A stretch of DNA of 64,000 bases, from the NCBI GenBank assembly GCA_016795245.1, contig JAEUIA010000112.1, forward strand, positions 1 through 64,000. The letters run 5' to 3'. The notes beneath the pieces are model-generated. The model had not been told where the DNA came from. It made no database searches and saw nothing but the letters and a program-made list of their open reading frames with translations. Position 1 is the stretch's first letter. Every line of letters starts with the position of its first letter. The position numbers and the translations under genes are program-made. The stretch comes from Planctomycetota bacterium. Its GTDB lineage: Bacteria; Planctomycetota; UBA1135; GCA-002686595. This document shows positions 1 through 8,818 of this stretch, piece by piece.

Positions 1-47
1 AACCGCTCGCCACCGGCAAACCGCGCGCCGGCGAGTTTGCACCACAT

Positions 48-128
48 GAGCCTGGCTCCGTACGGTCAAACTCAGCCAGCCACCGCAACTACAACACCGA
101 AAACGGCGGAGTGGAGCCTGACTCCGTA
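48..128. repeat. Pair of short direct repeats at the left edge
   Basis: Two 15-mers differing at one base, GAGCCTGGCTCCGTA at 48 and GAGCCTGACTCCGTA at 114, lie 66 bases apart. Each has GGAG/CTCC-like ends that could fold into a tiny hairpin. They sit downstream of the first minus-strand gene, so a role in its 3' end is possible, but nothing more can be said. The rest of bases 1-143 shows no gene. Confidence 0.4.
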
Positions 129-143
129 GTGCGGCGTGACCGA

Positions 144-1424
144 TCACCCGCGGGCCGCCGCGCGCGCCGCCAGTTCGGCGGTGGCGAAGGCGGCCTGGAA
201 ATTCAGTCCGCCGATCGGCCCGGTCAGGTCGAGGATCTCGCCACAGGCGAACAGTCCGTCGTGGCCTTTCACGGCCAGCGTCCCGGAGTCGACGTGCGTC
301 AACGCGAGTCCGCCTGCGGTGACTTCGGCGTGGTCGAAACCGAGCGTGCCGTCGATCTGCACGCTCAGGCCTTTCAAGGTCTCGACCAGCGCATGACGCG
401 CTTGCTTGTCGAGTTGGTTGGGCCGCGGATCGACCTCGCGGCCGAGTCCGGCTTGACGCGTGACGGCGAACAACAGGCGCTTGGGCAGGTCCACGGGCAA
501 GACGCGCGACAAGAGCGGTGCACCCGCGCGTCCGGCGGCGTCGATCAGGAGTTCGCGCAAGGCTTCGCGCGTGAGTTCGGGCACGAGGTCGAGTTCGATC
601 GTGAACTGCGGCGGCGCAGAGCGGCGGCGCAGAGCTTTGGCTTGTCCGCGTGCGACATGTTCGGAGAGATCCATCGCACCCGGACCCGAGAGACCTTTGT
701 GCGTGAACAGCACCGGCCGCCGGCGCCGGCCGAGCAGCGTGCGCTTCTCGTCGAGCAGGCGCGCTTCGACATCCTGCACCGCGATGCCCGACAATTCGCG
801 CACCCATTCGACCGGACTCGAGAGCGGCACGAGCGCCGGAACGGGTTCGACGATCGGTAGATCGAGCCGCTCGAGCCAGGCGTAGCCTTCCCCCGTCGTG
901 CCGGTCTTCGGGTAGCTCATGCCGCCCGGACACACGATCAGCCGCGTGAAGCGCGCGACACGACCGTCGTGCAGCACCACATCCCATCCGGCCTGGCCGC
1001 GTTCGATTCCGAGCACGCCCGCTTCGAATTCGATCCGCGCTCCGCTCGCGCGCACCTCGTGCTCCAGCGCATCGCGCACGTCGCGCGCGCGGCCGCTCGT
1101 CGGGAAGATCTTTTCGAGCGGCGCTTCTTGCGTGGGCACGCCCCATTCCTCGAAGCGCGCGCGCACGTCTTGCGGAGTGACCGCGCGCAACGCGGGCCGG
1201 AGGAAGCGCGCGCCCTCGCGCCCGAACAACTCCGCCGCGTGACGCGCATCCAACGTCGTCGTCAAGTTGCAGCGCGTCCCGCCCGACGCCAACACCTTGG
1301 TCCCCGTGCGCGGCGTCTTCTCGAGCAACACGACGCTGCGCCCGAGTCGCGCCGCCGCCGCCGCCGCCCACATCCCGGCGGCCCCCGCTCCGATGACCCC
1401 GATGTCGCTCGCGATGGCGCTCAT
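144..1424 (-). CDS. BaiN/HI0933-family FAD-dependent oxidoreductase
   Basis: A 426-residue cytosolic flavoprotein. The N-terminus carries the dinucleotide-binding motif GAGAAG (about residues 12-17), followed by the family motif SGGTRCNLT. Near the C-terminus, ACGEILDLTGPIGGLNFQ matches the FAD-contacting end of HI0933/YhiN-type proteins. The physiological substrate of this family is poorly defined. I start at the ATG at 1424 because it directly precedes the Rossmann strand; the longer open frame reaches back into the upstream gene and has no family features. The gene lies 13 bases after the stop of the dihydrouridine synthase gene on the same strand, so the two are probably cotranscribed. 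Length is normal for the family. Confidence 0.9.
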   Translation of the reverse strand: MSAIASDIGVIGAGAAGMWAAAAAARLGRSVVLLEKTPRTGTKVLASGGTRCNLTTTLDARHAAELFGREGARFLRPALRAVTPQDVRARFEEWGVPTQEAPLEKIFPTSGRARDVRDALEHEVRASGARIEFEAGVLGIERGQAGWDVVLHDGRVARFTRLIVCPGGMSYPKTGTTGEGYAWLERLDLPIVEPVPALVPLSSPVEWVRELSGIAVQDVEARLLDEKRTLLGRRRRPVLFTHKGLSGPGAMDLSEHVARGQAKALRRRSAPPQFTIELDLVPELTREALRELLIDAAGRAGAPLLSRVLPVDLPKRLLFAVTRQAGLGREVDPRPNQLDKQARHALVETLKGLSVQIDGTLGFDHAEVTAGGLALTHVDSGTLAVKGHDGLFACGEILDLTGPIGGLNFQAAFATAELAARAAARG

Positions 1425-1437
1425 GAACGGGCCGTAC

Positions 1438-2643
1438 TCATCCGCCCGACAGCGAGCCTTCGAAGGACTCGGCGTCGTCGCCGATCGCGGATTCGTCGGG
1501 CGGCGTGTCGTCGTCCAGGGTGGCGAGATAGCCGTGCGGCAGCGCGACGGAATTCTGGCGGCCGGTCTTGCCGCGCGGGGCACGCAATGCAGCCATCGGG
1601 AAGGGCTCGTCCAGGTCGAGGGTGCGCAGCGCGGCCAACATGTCCTCGATGCTCGCGACGCGCACGAGCGACTCGCGCACCACCGAACTGTTGCGGAAGC
1701 CCTTCGTGTACCAGCTGCACCACTTGCGCATCTGGCGCATGCCGACTTCGGGGCCGAAGAAATCGATCAGGCGCCGCGCGTGGTCTTCCATGATCGCGAC
1801 GACGCGGCGCAGGTTCGGCGGCACGTCGGGCTCGCGGCCCGCGAACACCGCCGCGAGTTCCGCGAACAACCACGGCCGACCCAGGCACCCGCGCCCGACG
1901 ATCACACCGTCGCAACCGGTCGTGCGCATCATGCGCAGGGCGTCGAAGGACTCCCAGATGTCGCCGTTGCCGAGCACCGGAATCGAAACGGAACTCTTCA
2001 ACGCCGCGATGGCGCTCCAATCGGCTTCGCCTGAATACAACTGCGCCGCCGTGCGCGCGTGCAGACCGATCGCGGCAGCCCCTTCTTCTTGCGCGATGCG
2101 ACCGGCGTCGAGGAAGGTCAACAACTCGTCGTCGATCCCCTTGCGCACCTTGATCGTGAACGGCACGGCGCCCGCGCCGGCGACGCCCGCGGCGACGATC
2201 TTCGCCAGCAACTTCTTCTTCAGCGGGATCGCGCTCCCGCCGCCGTGGCGCGTGACTTTCGGCACCGGACAACCGAAGTTCATGTCGAGGTGATCGACGC
2301 CGGAATCGACGAGCGAACGCGCCATCTCCGACACGTCCTTGGGATCGGTGGCGTAGATCTGCACCGAACGCGGCCTTTCACCCGGCTGCGACGAAGCCAA
2401 GAGCCGCGTCAAGCGATGACCGTTCAAGTATCCGCGCGCCGAGATCATCTCCGACACGTACAAACCCGCGCCGAACTCGCGGCACACGCTGCGGAAGGGA
2501 TAGTTCGTGACGCCCGCCATCGGCGCCAGCACCACCGGCGGATCGACCTTCAGCCCCCCCAGTTGCAGAGGCGCGAATTCTCCGGCCGCTGCGAGCGGCA
2601 CCGCGCGATTCTCGGGGCTGACGTGCGCGCGGAACGCGGTCAC
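1438..2643 (-). CDS. dus: tRNA-dihydrouridine synthase (DusB-like)
   Basis: A 401-residue FMN/NADPH-dependent enzyme that reduces uridines in the tRNA D-loop. The TIM-barrel motifs are in order: APMAGVTNYPFR near the N-terminus, MNFGCPVPKV with the catalytic Cys, PFTIKVRKG, the His-containing GLHART, and the phosphate-binding pair PVLGNGDI and GVIVGRGCLGRPWLF. It is longer than typical DusB because of a roughly 70-residue C-terminal tail. The GTG start at 2643 is chosen because it overlaps the TGA of the upstream amidohydrolase gene by four bases (GTGA), a classic coupled arrangement; the N-terminal ~20 residues before the barrel are otherwise unremarkable. Confidence 0.93.
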   Translation of the reverse strand: MTAFRAHVSPENRAVPLAAAGEFAPLQLGGLKVDPPVVLAPMAGVTNYPFRSVCREFGAGLYVSEMISARGYLNGHRLTRLLASSQPGERPRSVQIYATDPKDVSEMARSLVDSGVDHLDMNFGCPVPKVTRHGGGSAIPLKKKLLAKIVAAGVAGAGAVPFTIKVRKGIDDELLTFLDAGRIAQEEGAAAIGLHARTAAQLYSGEADWSAIAALKSSVSIPVLGNGDIWESFDALRMMRTTGCDGVIVGRGCLGRPWLFAELAAVFAGREPDVPPNLRRVVAIMEDHARRLIDFFGPEVGMRQMRKWCSWYTKGFRNSSVVRESLVRVASIEDMLAALRTLDLDEPFPMAALRAPRGKTGRQNSVALPHGYLATLDDDTPPDESAIGDDAESFEGSLSGG

Positions 2644-4637
2644 TTGGGCGCATCCTGTCGCGGCGCATCGACAGCCGGTTTGGGCGCGACCGGCACCGCG
2701 GCGCGCTTCGCGGCCGGCATCGGCAGACCTTTGCCGCCCACCGCTTTCGAATCGAGCTTGACCGTCTGCAGGATCGTGTTGCCGACCTCGCGCTTGGCTT
2801 CGACCAGTCCGCCGACCGCGTCGAACAGGACGCGCATGGCCCCGTTCTGCGTGCGCACGACGTGCAGAGCGTCCTTGTCGAGCGCCATCCTCCACGAACC
2901 GATCGCCGGCTCGTAGTCCTCGAAGTACAGCACCTTGAAGTCGCCCGGAGTGCGGTGGTAGCCCATCGCGATCAAGCCCGTCACCGAACCGCAGTCGACG
3001 AACGCGAAGCGATCGGGCACGGCATCCGTCGACACGAATTGACCGTTCAGGCGCCGCTCGATCGACAGCTTGCCCGCCACCAGCGCGCCGCGCACGTTGA
3101 GCACGCGGGAGTTGTTCTTGATCTCGACTTCGAACTCGGTCAGGTCGCCGTTCTGGATCGTCTGCTGGATCTTGGTCTCGGTCGCAAACGTCGTCGCTTC
3201 GCCCGGGATCAGGACGCGCCCGCAGTAGGTCAAGCTGCCGTCGTAGCGGCGCACGACGGCGTAGCGTTCGGCCGACACGCGCGTTCCGACTCCGCGGGTT
3301 TCCACCGAACCGGTGAGCACGACGTCGCCGGCAGGAATCTCGGGCTGTTCGACCGCGAGCGGACTCGCCAGCGTGGTCTTCACCCGCGCCTGCACGGCCG
3401 CCAGATCCTCGAGCTTCTGATCCAGTTCCTGGCGGTCGAGGACCTTGCCGCGCAACGCAACCATTGCGGGCCTGTACAGATGCCCGATGTCGGTCGTCGG
3501 ATCGCCCTTCGTGATCACCAGATCGCCGCGCGTGCCCGCTCGGATCGTGCCGTGCTTGTCGGCGCCGATCGTGCTCGCTGCACCCTGTGTCGCGAGCCGC
3601 ACGAGTTCGGCGTCGGGGATTCCGGCTCGGCGCCACAGCGACAGTTCGTCGAGCAAGGCCGTGCCCGGGAACAACCACGCATTCGGCGCGCCGCTTCCGG
3701 GCACGAGCCGGCAACCGTGCTTGTGGAGTTCCATCAACAAGCGTCCCTGGGCTTCGATCTTTTTCTGCCCCAGGCGCAAGAATTCTTCCGAGACGAGCTT
3801 CTCGCGCACGTTGAGATCGTGCGCCCAGGTCTCGCAGTAGTACGGCGACAAGTACCTCAACTGGTTGTCGGGATCCTTGGGCGGCACGAGGACCTTCGCA
3901 TACACCGCCAAGGTCGGCGTCACCGCCAGGCGCTTCGCGCCCGCGCGCGATGCGATGTCCTGCATCATCTCCTGCGTGAGCCCGTCCCAGTTCGTGCCGG
4001 TCGGCAGGAACGCTTCGATGTGGTAGATGCCGTCCTGGCCGGCCGCGAGTGCATCGGCGAGCGAGACGGATTTTGCGAGCGGCCCCCACACCTGTCTGTG
4101 CTCGGCGTGCGCGAGTTGCAGCGTGCGCGCCCACGCGTCGCGCGCGAAGCCCTTGTGAAAAGACAGGAAATCGATCCCGTCGAGTTCGAACAGCTTGGGC
4201 AGCTTGGCCTCGGCGTCCGCGGCCGTGTCGAGCAGGATCACGGCGCGCGTGCTCGGCGGCGAACTGTCGATCACGGCGCCCGACGACCAGATCGTCGGAC
4301 CCGGCGAGCGCGCGCGCGAATTCGGGTCGCGCTCGGCCAGGATGCGCGTGAGATCGTTGCCGGTGTCGCGCACCAACGTCACTCCGGCGCTCACGTACAA
4401 CCGATCGTGATCGGGGTCGAGGTTCACGTAGCCGTCGATCAAGCCCGGGATCACGTGCATCCCGGTCGCATCGATCACCTCGGCGCCCGCGGGCAACACG
4501 ACATCCTTGCCGACGGCGCTGACGTAGCCGTTCTCCATCAGGATGGTCTCGACCGCGGGGCTCTCGCCCGGGAGCATGCTGTGCACCGTGGCACCGGTGA
4601 TCGCGATCGTCTGGAACAGGCAGGTGAGGAGGGTCAT
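2640..4637 (-). CDS. Amidohydrolase-superfamily protein with degenerate metal site
   Basis: A 665-residue protein whose first ~410 residues follow the imidazolonepropionase-like amidohydrolase layout: a beta-sandwich start (ILMENGYVSAVGKDV), IDATGMHVIPGLID, and a C-terminal TIGADKHGTIRAGTRGDLVI segment. The residues expected to bind metal are changed. The canonical HxH after PGLID reads GYVNL, and the catalytic Asp position (usually GTDA/GSDA) reads GSGAPN. The last ~250 residues form a beta-rich region I do not recognise, ending in a Lys/Pro/Ala tail. I start at the ATG at 4637; an upstream TTG would add three residues. No clear Shine-Dalgarno is visible. A hydrophobic N-terminus suggests possible export. 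It may be a non-catalytic binding protein. Confidence 0.75.
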   Translation of the reverse strand: MTLLTCLFQTIAITGATVHSMLPGESPAVETILMENGYVSAVGKDVVLPAGAEVIDATGMHVIPGLIDGYVNLDPDHDRLYVSAGVTLVRDTGNDLTRILAERDPNSRARSPGPTIWSSGAVIDSSPPSTRAVILLDTAADAEAKLPKLFELDGIDFLSFHKGFARDAWARTLQLAHAEHRQVWGPLAKSVSLADALAAGQDGIYHIEAFLPTGTNWDGLTQEMMQDIASRAGAKRLAVTPTLAVYAKVLVPPKDPDNQLRYLSPYYCETWAHDLNVREKLVSEEFLRLGQKKIEAQGRLLMELHKHGCRLVPGSGAPNAWLFPGTALLDELSLWRRAGIPDAELVRLATQGAASTIGADKHGTIRAGTRGDLVITKGDPTTDIGHLYRPAMVALRGKVLDRQELDQKLEDLAAVQARVKTTLASPLAVEQPEIPAGDVVLTGSVETRGVGTRVSAERYAVVRRYDGSLTYCGRVLIPGEATTFATETKIQQTIQNGDLTEFEVEIKNNSRVLNVRGALVAGKLSIERRLNGQFVSTDAVPDRFAFVDCGSVTGLIAMGYHRTPGDFKVLYFEDYEPAIGSWRMALDKDALHVVRTQNGAMRVLFDAVGGLVEAKREVGNTILQTVKLDSKAVGGKGLPMPAAKRAAVPVAPKPAVDAPRQDAPK

Positions 4638-5384
4638 GCGGGGCAATTTCCACTTGGGGATGTGAACCTCAAGAGTCTACGCACTCGCGGGCCGGAGGTT
4701 GACGCTGGTCCGGCCTAGCATGAAAGATTGGAGCCTGAGGGGCATACCGGAGGCGGCGCAGAGCACGCGGGGCCGGACATTCAGGCCGCATTGTTCAATT
4801 GCCAGCACACCGATCCGACGCCCGACCAAGACCGGTCCGGGCATCCAGTCGGCATTGGCCCGCATACAGATAGCCATCACCGAATCCGATCATGCGTACC
4901 TGTTTCGGAATGAGATGTTCAGGCTGCTACTGCGCGCAGGCTTGGGTTGGCTGCTGCGTGTCCGATGATCCATCCGATCGCGTGGCGGTTCGCGGCCGTG
5001 GGCGATGAGTTCGCACGAGTTGGACTCGGTTCGCTTGGGGATGTTCACGCCTGCATCGAAGCTCCGGACCGCAACGACCGCCAACTCACCTCGTCGGCGT
5101 TGTTTCCAGCGCAGATCCTCCACGCAAAGGCTCCTCGCGCTGTGCCGCGATCGTGGCGAACTTTTCAGGATTGCGAATGCCTGGACTGCCGCTCGGTGCC
5201 GTGCAGTAGTTCCAAGGCCCCAGCACAGAGCAATGCCAAGCACATGGAGAGCTTGCTAACCCTTCGCGAAGGGACGGCTACGGCGACGTGATGACCCCAG
5301 GTCCCCCCTCGGAGCGCGAACCGGGTGAGGATCACCTTCAGTACTTGCCCACCCGGCGCCGAAATAGTTAGCATCCCCTCCCTA
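4638..5384. other. Gene-poor stretch at the left edge of the metal-resistance block
   Basis: About 750 bases with no open frame I can support on either strand. Short frames exist (for example 4677-4880 minus and 4699-4968 plus) but show no domain, no good start signal and mixed composition. The sequence is visibly less G/C-saturated than the genes to its left. It may hold decayed gene remnants and the promoter of the downstream efflux genes; I see no convincing transposase, inverted repeat or attachment site. Confidence 0.5.
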
Positions 5385-5825
5385 GTGAAATTGTCTTTCC
5401 TCCACCGCCTTACCGATTGGCTCTGCCTCGCGCTAGTACTCTTGACGGGGATTTCCCCGGCACGTGGGCTGGTCGTTTGCATTGAGGACGACGGATGCGT
5501 GAGCATCGAGATCAAGGCATCGGATGCGATTTGCGATGGTTGCGAAGGGCACGGGACGAGCAATACGCCGGCTGAAGCCGACGCCGACCCAATCGCGGGA
5601 ATGCCCTGTCCCTGCATCGACCTCGAGGTGCCGGGTTCAACCGTGCAACCATTCGTGCCGCGCTGTTCGGTCGATGTCAGCGTTGGACCTTGGATCGCTC
5701 CGCCGCCTCCAGTTCGAGCCCAGCAGCTAGTATCGAAGGTCACAGTCGGGCGTGGCCCGCCTGCATGCATCCCTCGTGTCGCGAATTCGCTCGCGCACAT
5801 TCGAAGCGTCGTGCTCCTCGTCTAG
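5385..5825 (+). CDS. Cys-rich exported protein at the head of the metal efflux cluster
   Basis: A 146-residue unknown protein. From the GTG at 5385 it opens with a signal peptide (basic KLSFLHR, then a hydrophobic LCLALVLLTG core). The mature part is rich in cysteine: CIEDDGC, CDGCEG, CPCID and further single Cys near the end. It lies just upstream of the outer-membrane component of an RND metal exporter, so periplasmic metal binding or sensing is a reasonable inference, not a demonstrated role. A longer frame from the GTG at 5325 would bury the signal peptide, so the later start is preferred. Other possibilities include a disulfide-bonded secreted protein unrelated to metals. Confidence 0.6.
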   Translation: MKLSFLHRLTDWLCLALVLLTGISPARGLVVCIEDDGCVSIEIKASDAICDGCEGHGTSNTPAEADADPIAGMPCPCIDLEVPGSTVQPFVPRCSVDVSVGPWIAPPPPVRAQQLVSKVTVGRGPPACIPRVANSLAHIRSVVLLV

Positions 5826-5938
5826 AGGCGCGCACCTTTCTTGGCTGAGCGTGGCATCGCTACGCGAACCGGATGGTGTTGCGCCTCGGCACGTCTGCCG
5901 AGGCCCTTGTCAGGCCCCGAGCGACGTGGAGAGCTTCC

Positions 5939-7414
5939 TTGCGACTTCGTTTCCCTGCTAGCGTTCCGACTCGAATTCTTGATCCGCGCCCGCAGCATTC
6001 GTCTGCGGCGCTGCCGGTCCCGGCCCTCGTCGCCTTGTTGGCGCTTGGAGCCTGTCAGGCCCCGCCGCGCAGTGAGGTCGCTCCCGAGGCGGCGATCGCG
6101 CAGATGGCGCAGCTACCAGCTCCGCTGGAGTTCCGTGTGGTCGGGCCCAACGGCGGCCCACTCGACGAGCCCGATGCCGCCCTGGGCGCACTCTCGATTG
6201 GAGAGGCCGTTCGACGCGCGGTCACCACCGACCCTGGTCTCCAGGCCGCTCTAGCGCGCGTCCGCGTTGCGCTGGCGCAGGCGGACCAAGCGCGGCTGCT
6301 TCCCAACCCCGTCCTGAGCGTGGTTCTCCGCGCAGGTGAAGGCAGCCCTCAAATCGAGGCGTCCTTCATCCAGGAGTTCGTGCAGGCGCTTCAGCGCCCG
6401 GCTCGTGCGAGTGCGGCCGACAACCGGCTCCGCGCTGTGGCAGCCGATGCGGTCGTCGCAGCATTGGACGTGATCAGCGAAGTCCAAGAACGCTACGTAG
6501 AGGCACAGACATCCGCCGCGCTCCTACCGCTGCTTGAGGAGCGACGTGGCCTTGTCGAGCGTCTCGTCAGCACGTCGCAAGCTCGACTTGATGCGGGCGA
6601 AGGGACGCGCAGCGATGTCGTCACGTTGGAGGCGCAGCGAGTAGAGTTGCAGGTCTCCATCGACCGCGCGCTGCTTGCTGGGCAGATGAGTCGGTTGCGG
6701 CTGGCGCGACTGATCGGCGAACCGTCCGCCAGCGCGAGTTGGACACTCGATCCCTGGACCGCGCCGGGACTGCGCCGCCGATCAGAGCGTGAATGGACCG
6801 ACGCGGCGCTGATTGCACGACCGGAAATCCAGGCGCTCGCGTGGAGGCTCAAGGCGCTCGGAGACGAGGCCGCCCTGGCACGACTCCTACCGTGGGAGGG
6901 CGCAAGCGCCGGACTCGACGCGCAAGGCGGCGACGGTTGGCAAGTCGGACCGTCGATCTCCGCCCCGTTGCCCATTTTCGACTCTGGCGACGCACGACGA
7001 GCGGTCAACACTGCTGAGCAACTTGAAGCGCGTCACGAGCTGACCCTCGCAAAGCGTCTCGTGGTCGAGGAAGTTCGGGTCGCCTATCAGGGATTGGCCG
7101 CGAGCACAGCGAACCTCGGGCGGATCGAACGCGAACTGATCCCCCTGCTGCGGCAACGAAGGGAACTCGCTGAGGACGCCTACCACGCCGGTCAGACCGA
7201 CGTGACTCCGCTGTTCCTCGCCGAGCAAGACCTGCGCATCGCGCAAACGCAAGCGATCGAGGTCGAGGCGCAAGCCGCCCGTGCACTCGTCCGCCTGCAA
7301 CGCGCCGTCGGCGGCCCAGGCGTGGCCGAACAACTCGCCGACGCGGGGTCGGCGAACAACTCCTCGATGCAAGTCGCTGCCGATCGCGTCGCGCCCCACT
7401 CGAACAAGCCGTGA
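5939..7414 (+). CDS. czcC: CzcC/TolC-like outer-membrane efflux lipoprotein
   Basis: A 491-residue outer-membrane factor that forms the exit duct of an RND efflux pump. A lipobox ending LALGAC precedes the mature N-terminus. The body shows two long alternating coiled-coil/beta repeats of the OEP family: the first around ALARVRVALAQADQARLLPNPVLSV and the second after RRAVNTAEQLEARHELTL. I prefer the TTG at 5939, preceded by GGAGAG at suitable spacing; an upstream ATG at 5873 would add 22 residues. The stop overlaps the GTG start of the next gene by four bases, indicating coupled translation with the membrane fusion protein. Confidence 0.85.
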   Translation: MRLRFPASVPTRILDPRPQHSSAALPVPALVALLALGACQAPPRSEVAPEAAIAQMAQLPAPLEFRVVGPNGGPLDEPDAALGALSIGEAVRRAVTTDPGLQAALARVRVALAQADQARLLPNPVLSVVLRAGEGSPQIEASFIQEFVQALQRPARASAADNRLRAVAADAVVAALDVISEVQERYVEAQTSAALLPLLEERRGLVERLVSTSQARLDAGEGTRSDVVTLEAQRVELQVSIDRALLAGQMSRLRLARLIGEPSASASWTLDPWTAPGLRRRSEREWTDAALIARPEIQALAWRLKALGDEAALARLLPWEGASAGLDAQGGDGWQVGPSISAPLPIFDSGDARRAVNTAEQLEARHELTLAKRLVVEEVRVAYQGLAASTANLGRIERELIPLLRQRRELAEDAYHAGQTDVTPLFLAEQDLRIAQTQAIEVEAQAARALVRLQRAVGGPGVAEQLADAGSANNSSMQVAADRVAPHSNKP

Positions 7415-8799
7415 GCCAATCCGCCATGAAACACATCACAACCACCTTGTCTCGGAAGATGATCAGTAGGTCCGAACGCAGCGTGCTCCATCGCGCCTTC
7501 CTTGCGGCACCGACCCTCATCCTCGCATTCGCAGTGCTCGGGGCTTGCGATGGCCGAAACAACGACTCCCACGGCGATCCGCCGCCAAGAGACACCGCCG
7601 ACCAGGCCAAGCAACCAACGCCGGATGGTCACGCCCATGGGACTGCCAGCGACACGGGGCACGCCGATGAAGTGACCCTTACGAGCGATGCAGTCGCCCG
7701 CTACGGAATCAAGACAGAGGCTGCCCAACTGTGGGTTCTGCGCCCCACGATCACGGCTCCTGCGCGAGTCGGCTTCAACACCGAAGCCATGGCCCACGTC
7801 GGATCACCGCTGCGAGGACGCATCGCCGAAGTCCACGTGCGAGTCGGCGACCCCGTGAAGGTCGGACAGGAGTTGGCCGTGATCGAAAGCCCGGAACTGG
7901 GTGAGGCTCAGGCGGACTACCTGCAACGCCGAGTTGCCGTTCAGACGGCGGGTCCGGCGGTAGACCTCTCCAAGGTTGCGTGGGAACGCGCATTGGGGTT
8001 GTACGAGAAGTCGCAGGGAATCTCGCTCACCGAGGTGCAGCGTCGGGAGGCCGAGCACAAGGTCTCGATCGCCGCGCTCAAGGCGGCCGAGGCCGCGCGC
8101 ACGGCCGCAGCCAATCGCCTTCATTTGCTCGGAATGAGCCACGAGGCCATCGAAGCCGTCGCGACTACCAATGAAGTTGTTCCGCGCTACTCCGTTCGCG
8201 CGGCGATAAACGGCCTCGTCGTACAGCGCGAGGTGACCTTGGGTGAGTTGGTCGGACCCGATCGCCAGTACCTCATGGTCTTGGCGGACGCCACGAATTT
8301 GTGGGTGCTTGCAGAGGTGCCCGACGCGAAGCTCCTTCGAGTCCACCCGGGAGCCAAGGCTTGGATCAGCGTCGGCTCAATCAGCGAGTCGAGCAGCAAG
8401 CGATTCGAGGGCTCGGTGGCGTTCATCTCGCCGTTCGTTGATCCCACGACACGCACGGCGCAGGTTCGCATCGAGGTCCCGATGGCGGAGCTCGGCTTGC
8501 GTCCGGGAATGTTCGCGCAGGCCGAAATCGTCGAGATGGACCCTGACAACCCGTCTCCCGTTCCGGTGGTCGCCGTGCCGGAAGACTCGATCCAGACCGT
8601 GGAAGGCGGACCGGCGCTGTTCGTTCCGGTCGATGGCGAGCCCAATACCTACGCGAAGCGCGCAGTCACGATCGGACCCGCCGTCGGAGGACTCGTGCCC
8701 GTGTTCTCCGGCCTGGTCGAAGGCGAATTGTTCGTCAGCGAAGGCACATTCATCCTCAAGGCCGATCTGGGCAAAGGCGCTGCGGCGCACGAGCACTGA
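7411..8799 (+). CDS. czcB: CzcB-like periplasmic adaptor (membrane fusion) lipoprotein
   Basis: A 462-residue adaptor linking the inner-membrane pump to the outer-membrane duct. It has a signal sequence with lipobox VLGAC, then a short His-rich stretch (GHAHG...GHADE) just before the conserved DAVARYGIKTEAA start of the barrel domain. The lipoyl halves follow (GSPLRGRIAEVHVRVGDPV and YSVRAAINGLVVQREV), and between them an alpha-hairpin rich in Ala/Glu. The C-terminal beta domains end in ILKADLGKGAAAHEH, again with His. The start is the GTG at 7411 overlapping the preceding TGA; ATGs at 7426 and 7459 are alternatives. The pump gene follows 19 bases later. Confidence 0.88.
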   Translation: MSQSAMKHITTTLSRKMISRSERSVLHRAFLAAPTLILAFAVLGACDGRNNDSHGDPPPRDTADQAKQPTPDGHAHGTASDTGHADEVTLTSDAVARYGIKTEAAQLWVLRPTITAPARVGFNTEAMAHVGSPLRGRIAEVHVRVGDPVKVGQELAVIESPELGEAQADYLQRRVAVQTAGPAVDLSKVAWERALGLYEKSQGISLTEVQRREAEHKVSIAALKAAEAARTAAANRLHLLGMSHEAIEAVATTNEVVPRYSVRAAINGLVVQREVTLGELVGPDRQYLMVLADATNLWVLAEVPDAKLLRVHPGAKAWISVGSISESSSKRFEGSVAFISPFVDPTTRTAQVRIEVPMAELGLRPGMFAQAEIVEMDPDNPSPVPVVAVPEDSIQTVEGGPALFVPVDGEPNTYAKRAVTIGPAVGGLVPVFSGLVEGELFVSEGTFILKADLGKGAAAHEH

Positions 8800-8818
8800 G
8801 AGTTAACGGAGATCACCC

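Noticed and set aside
2862-4718. 618-residue plus-strand frame opposite the amidohydrolase-like gene
   Set aside because: Its composition (His/Arg/Asp-rich) is typical of antisense frames in high-GC DNA, and the opposite strand encodes a recognisable family.
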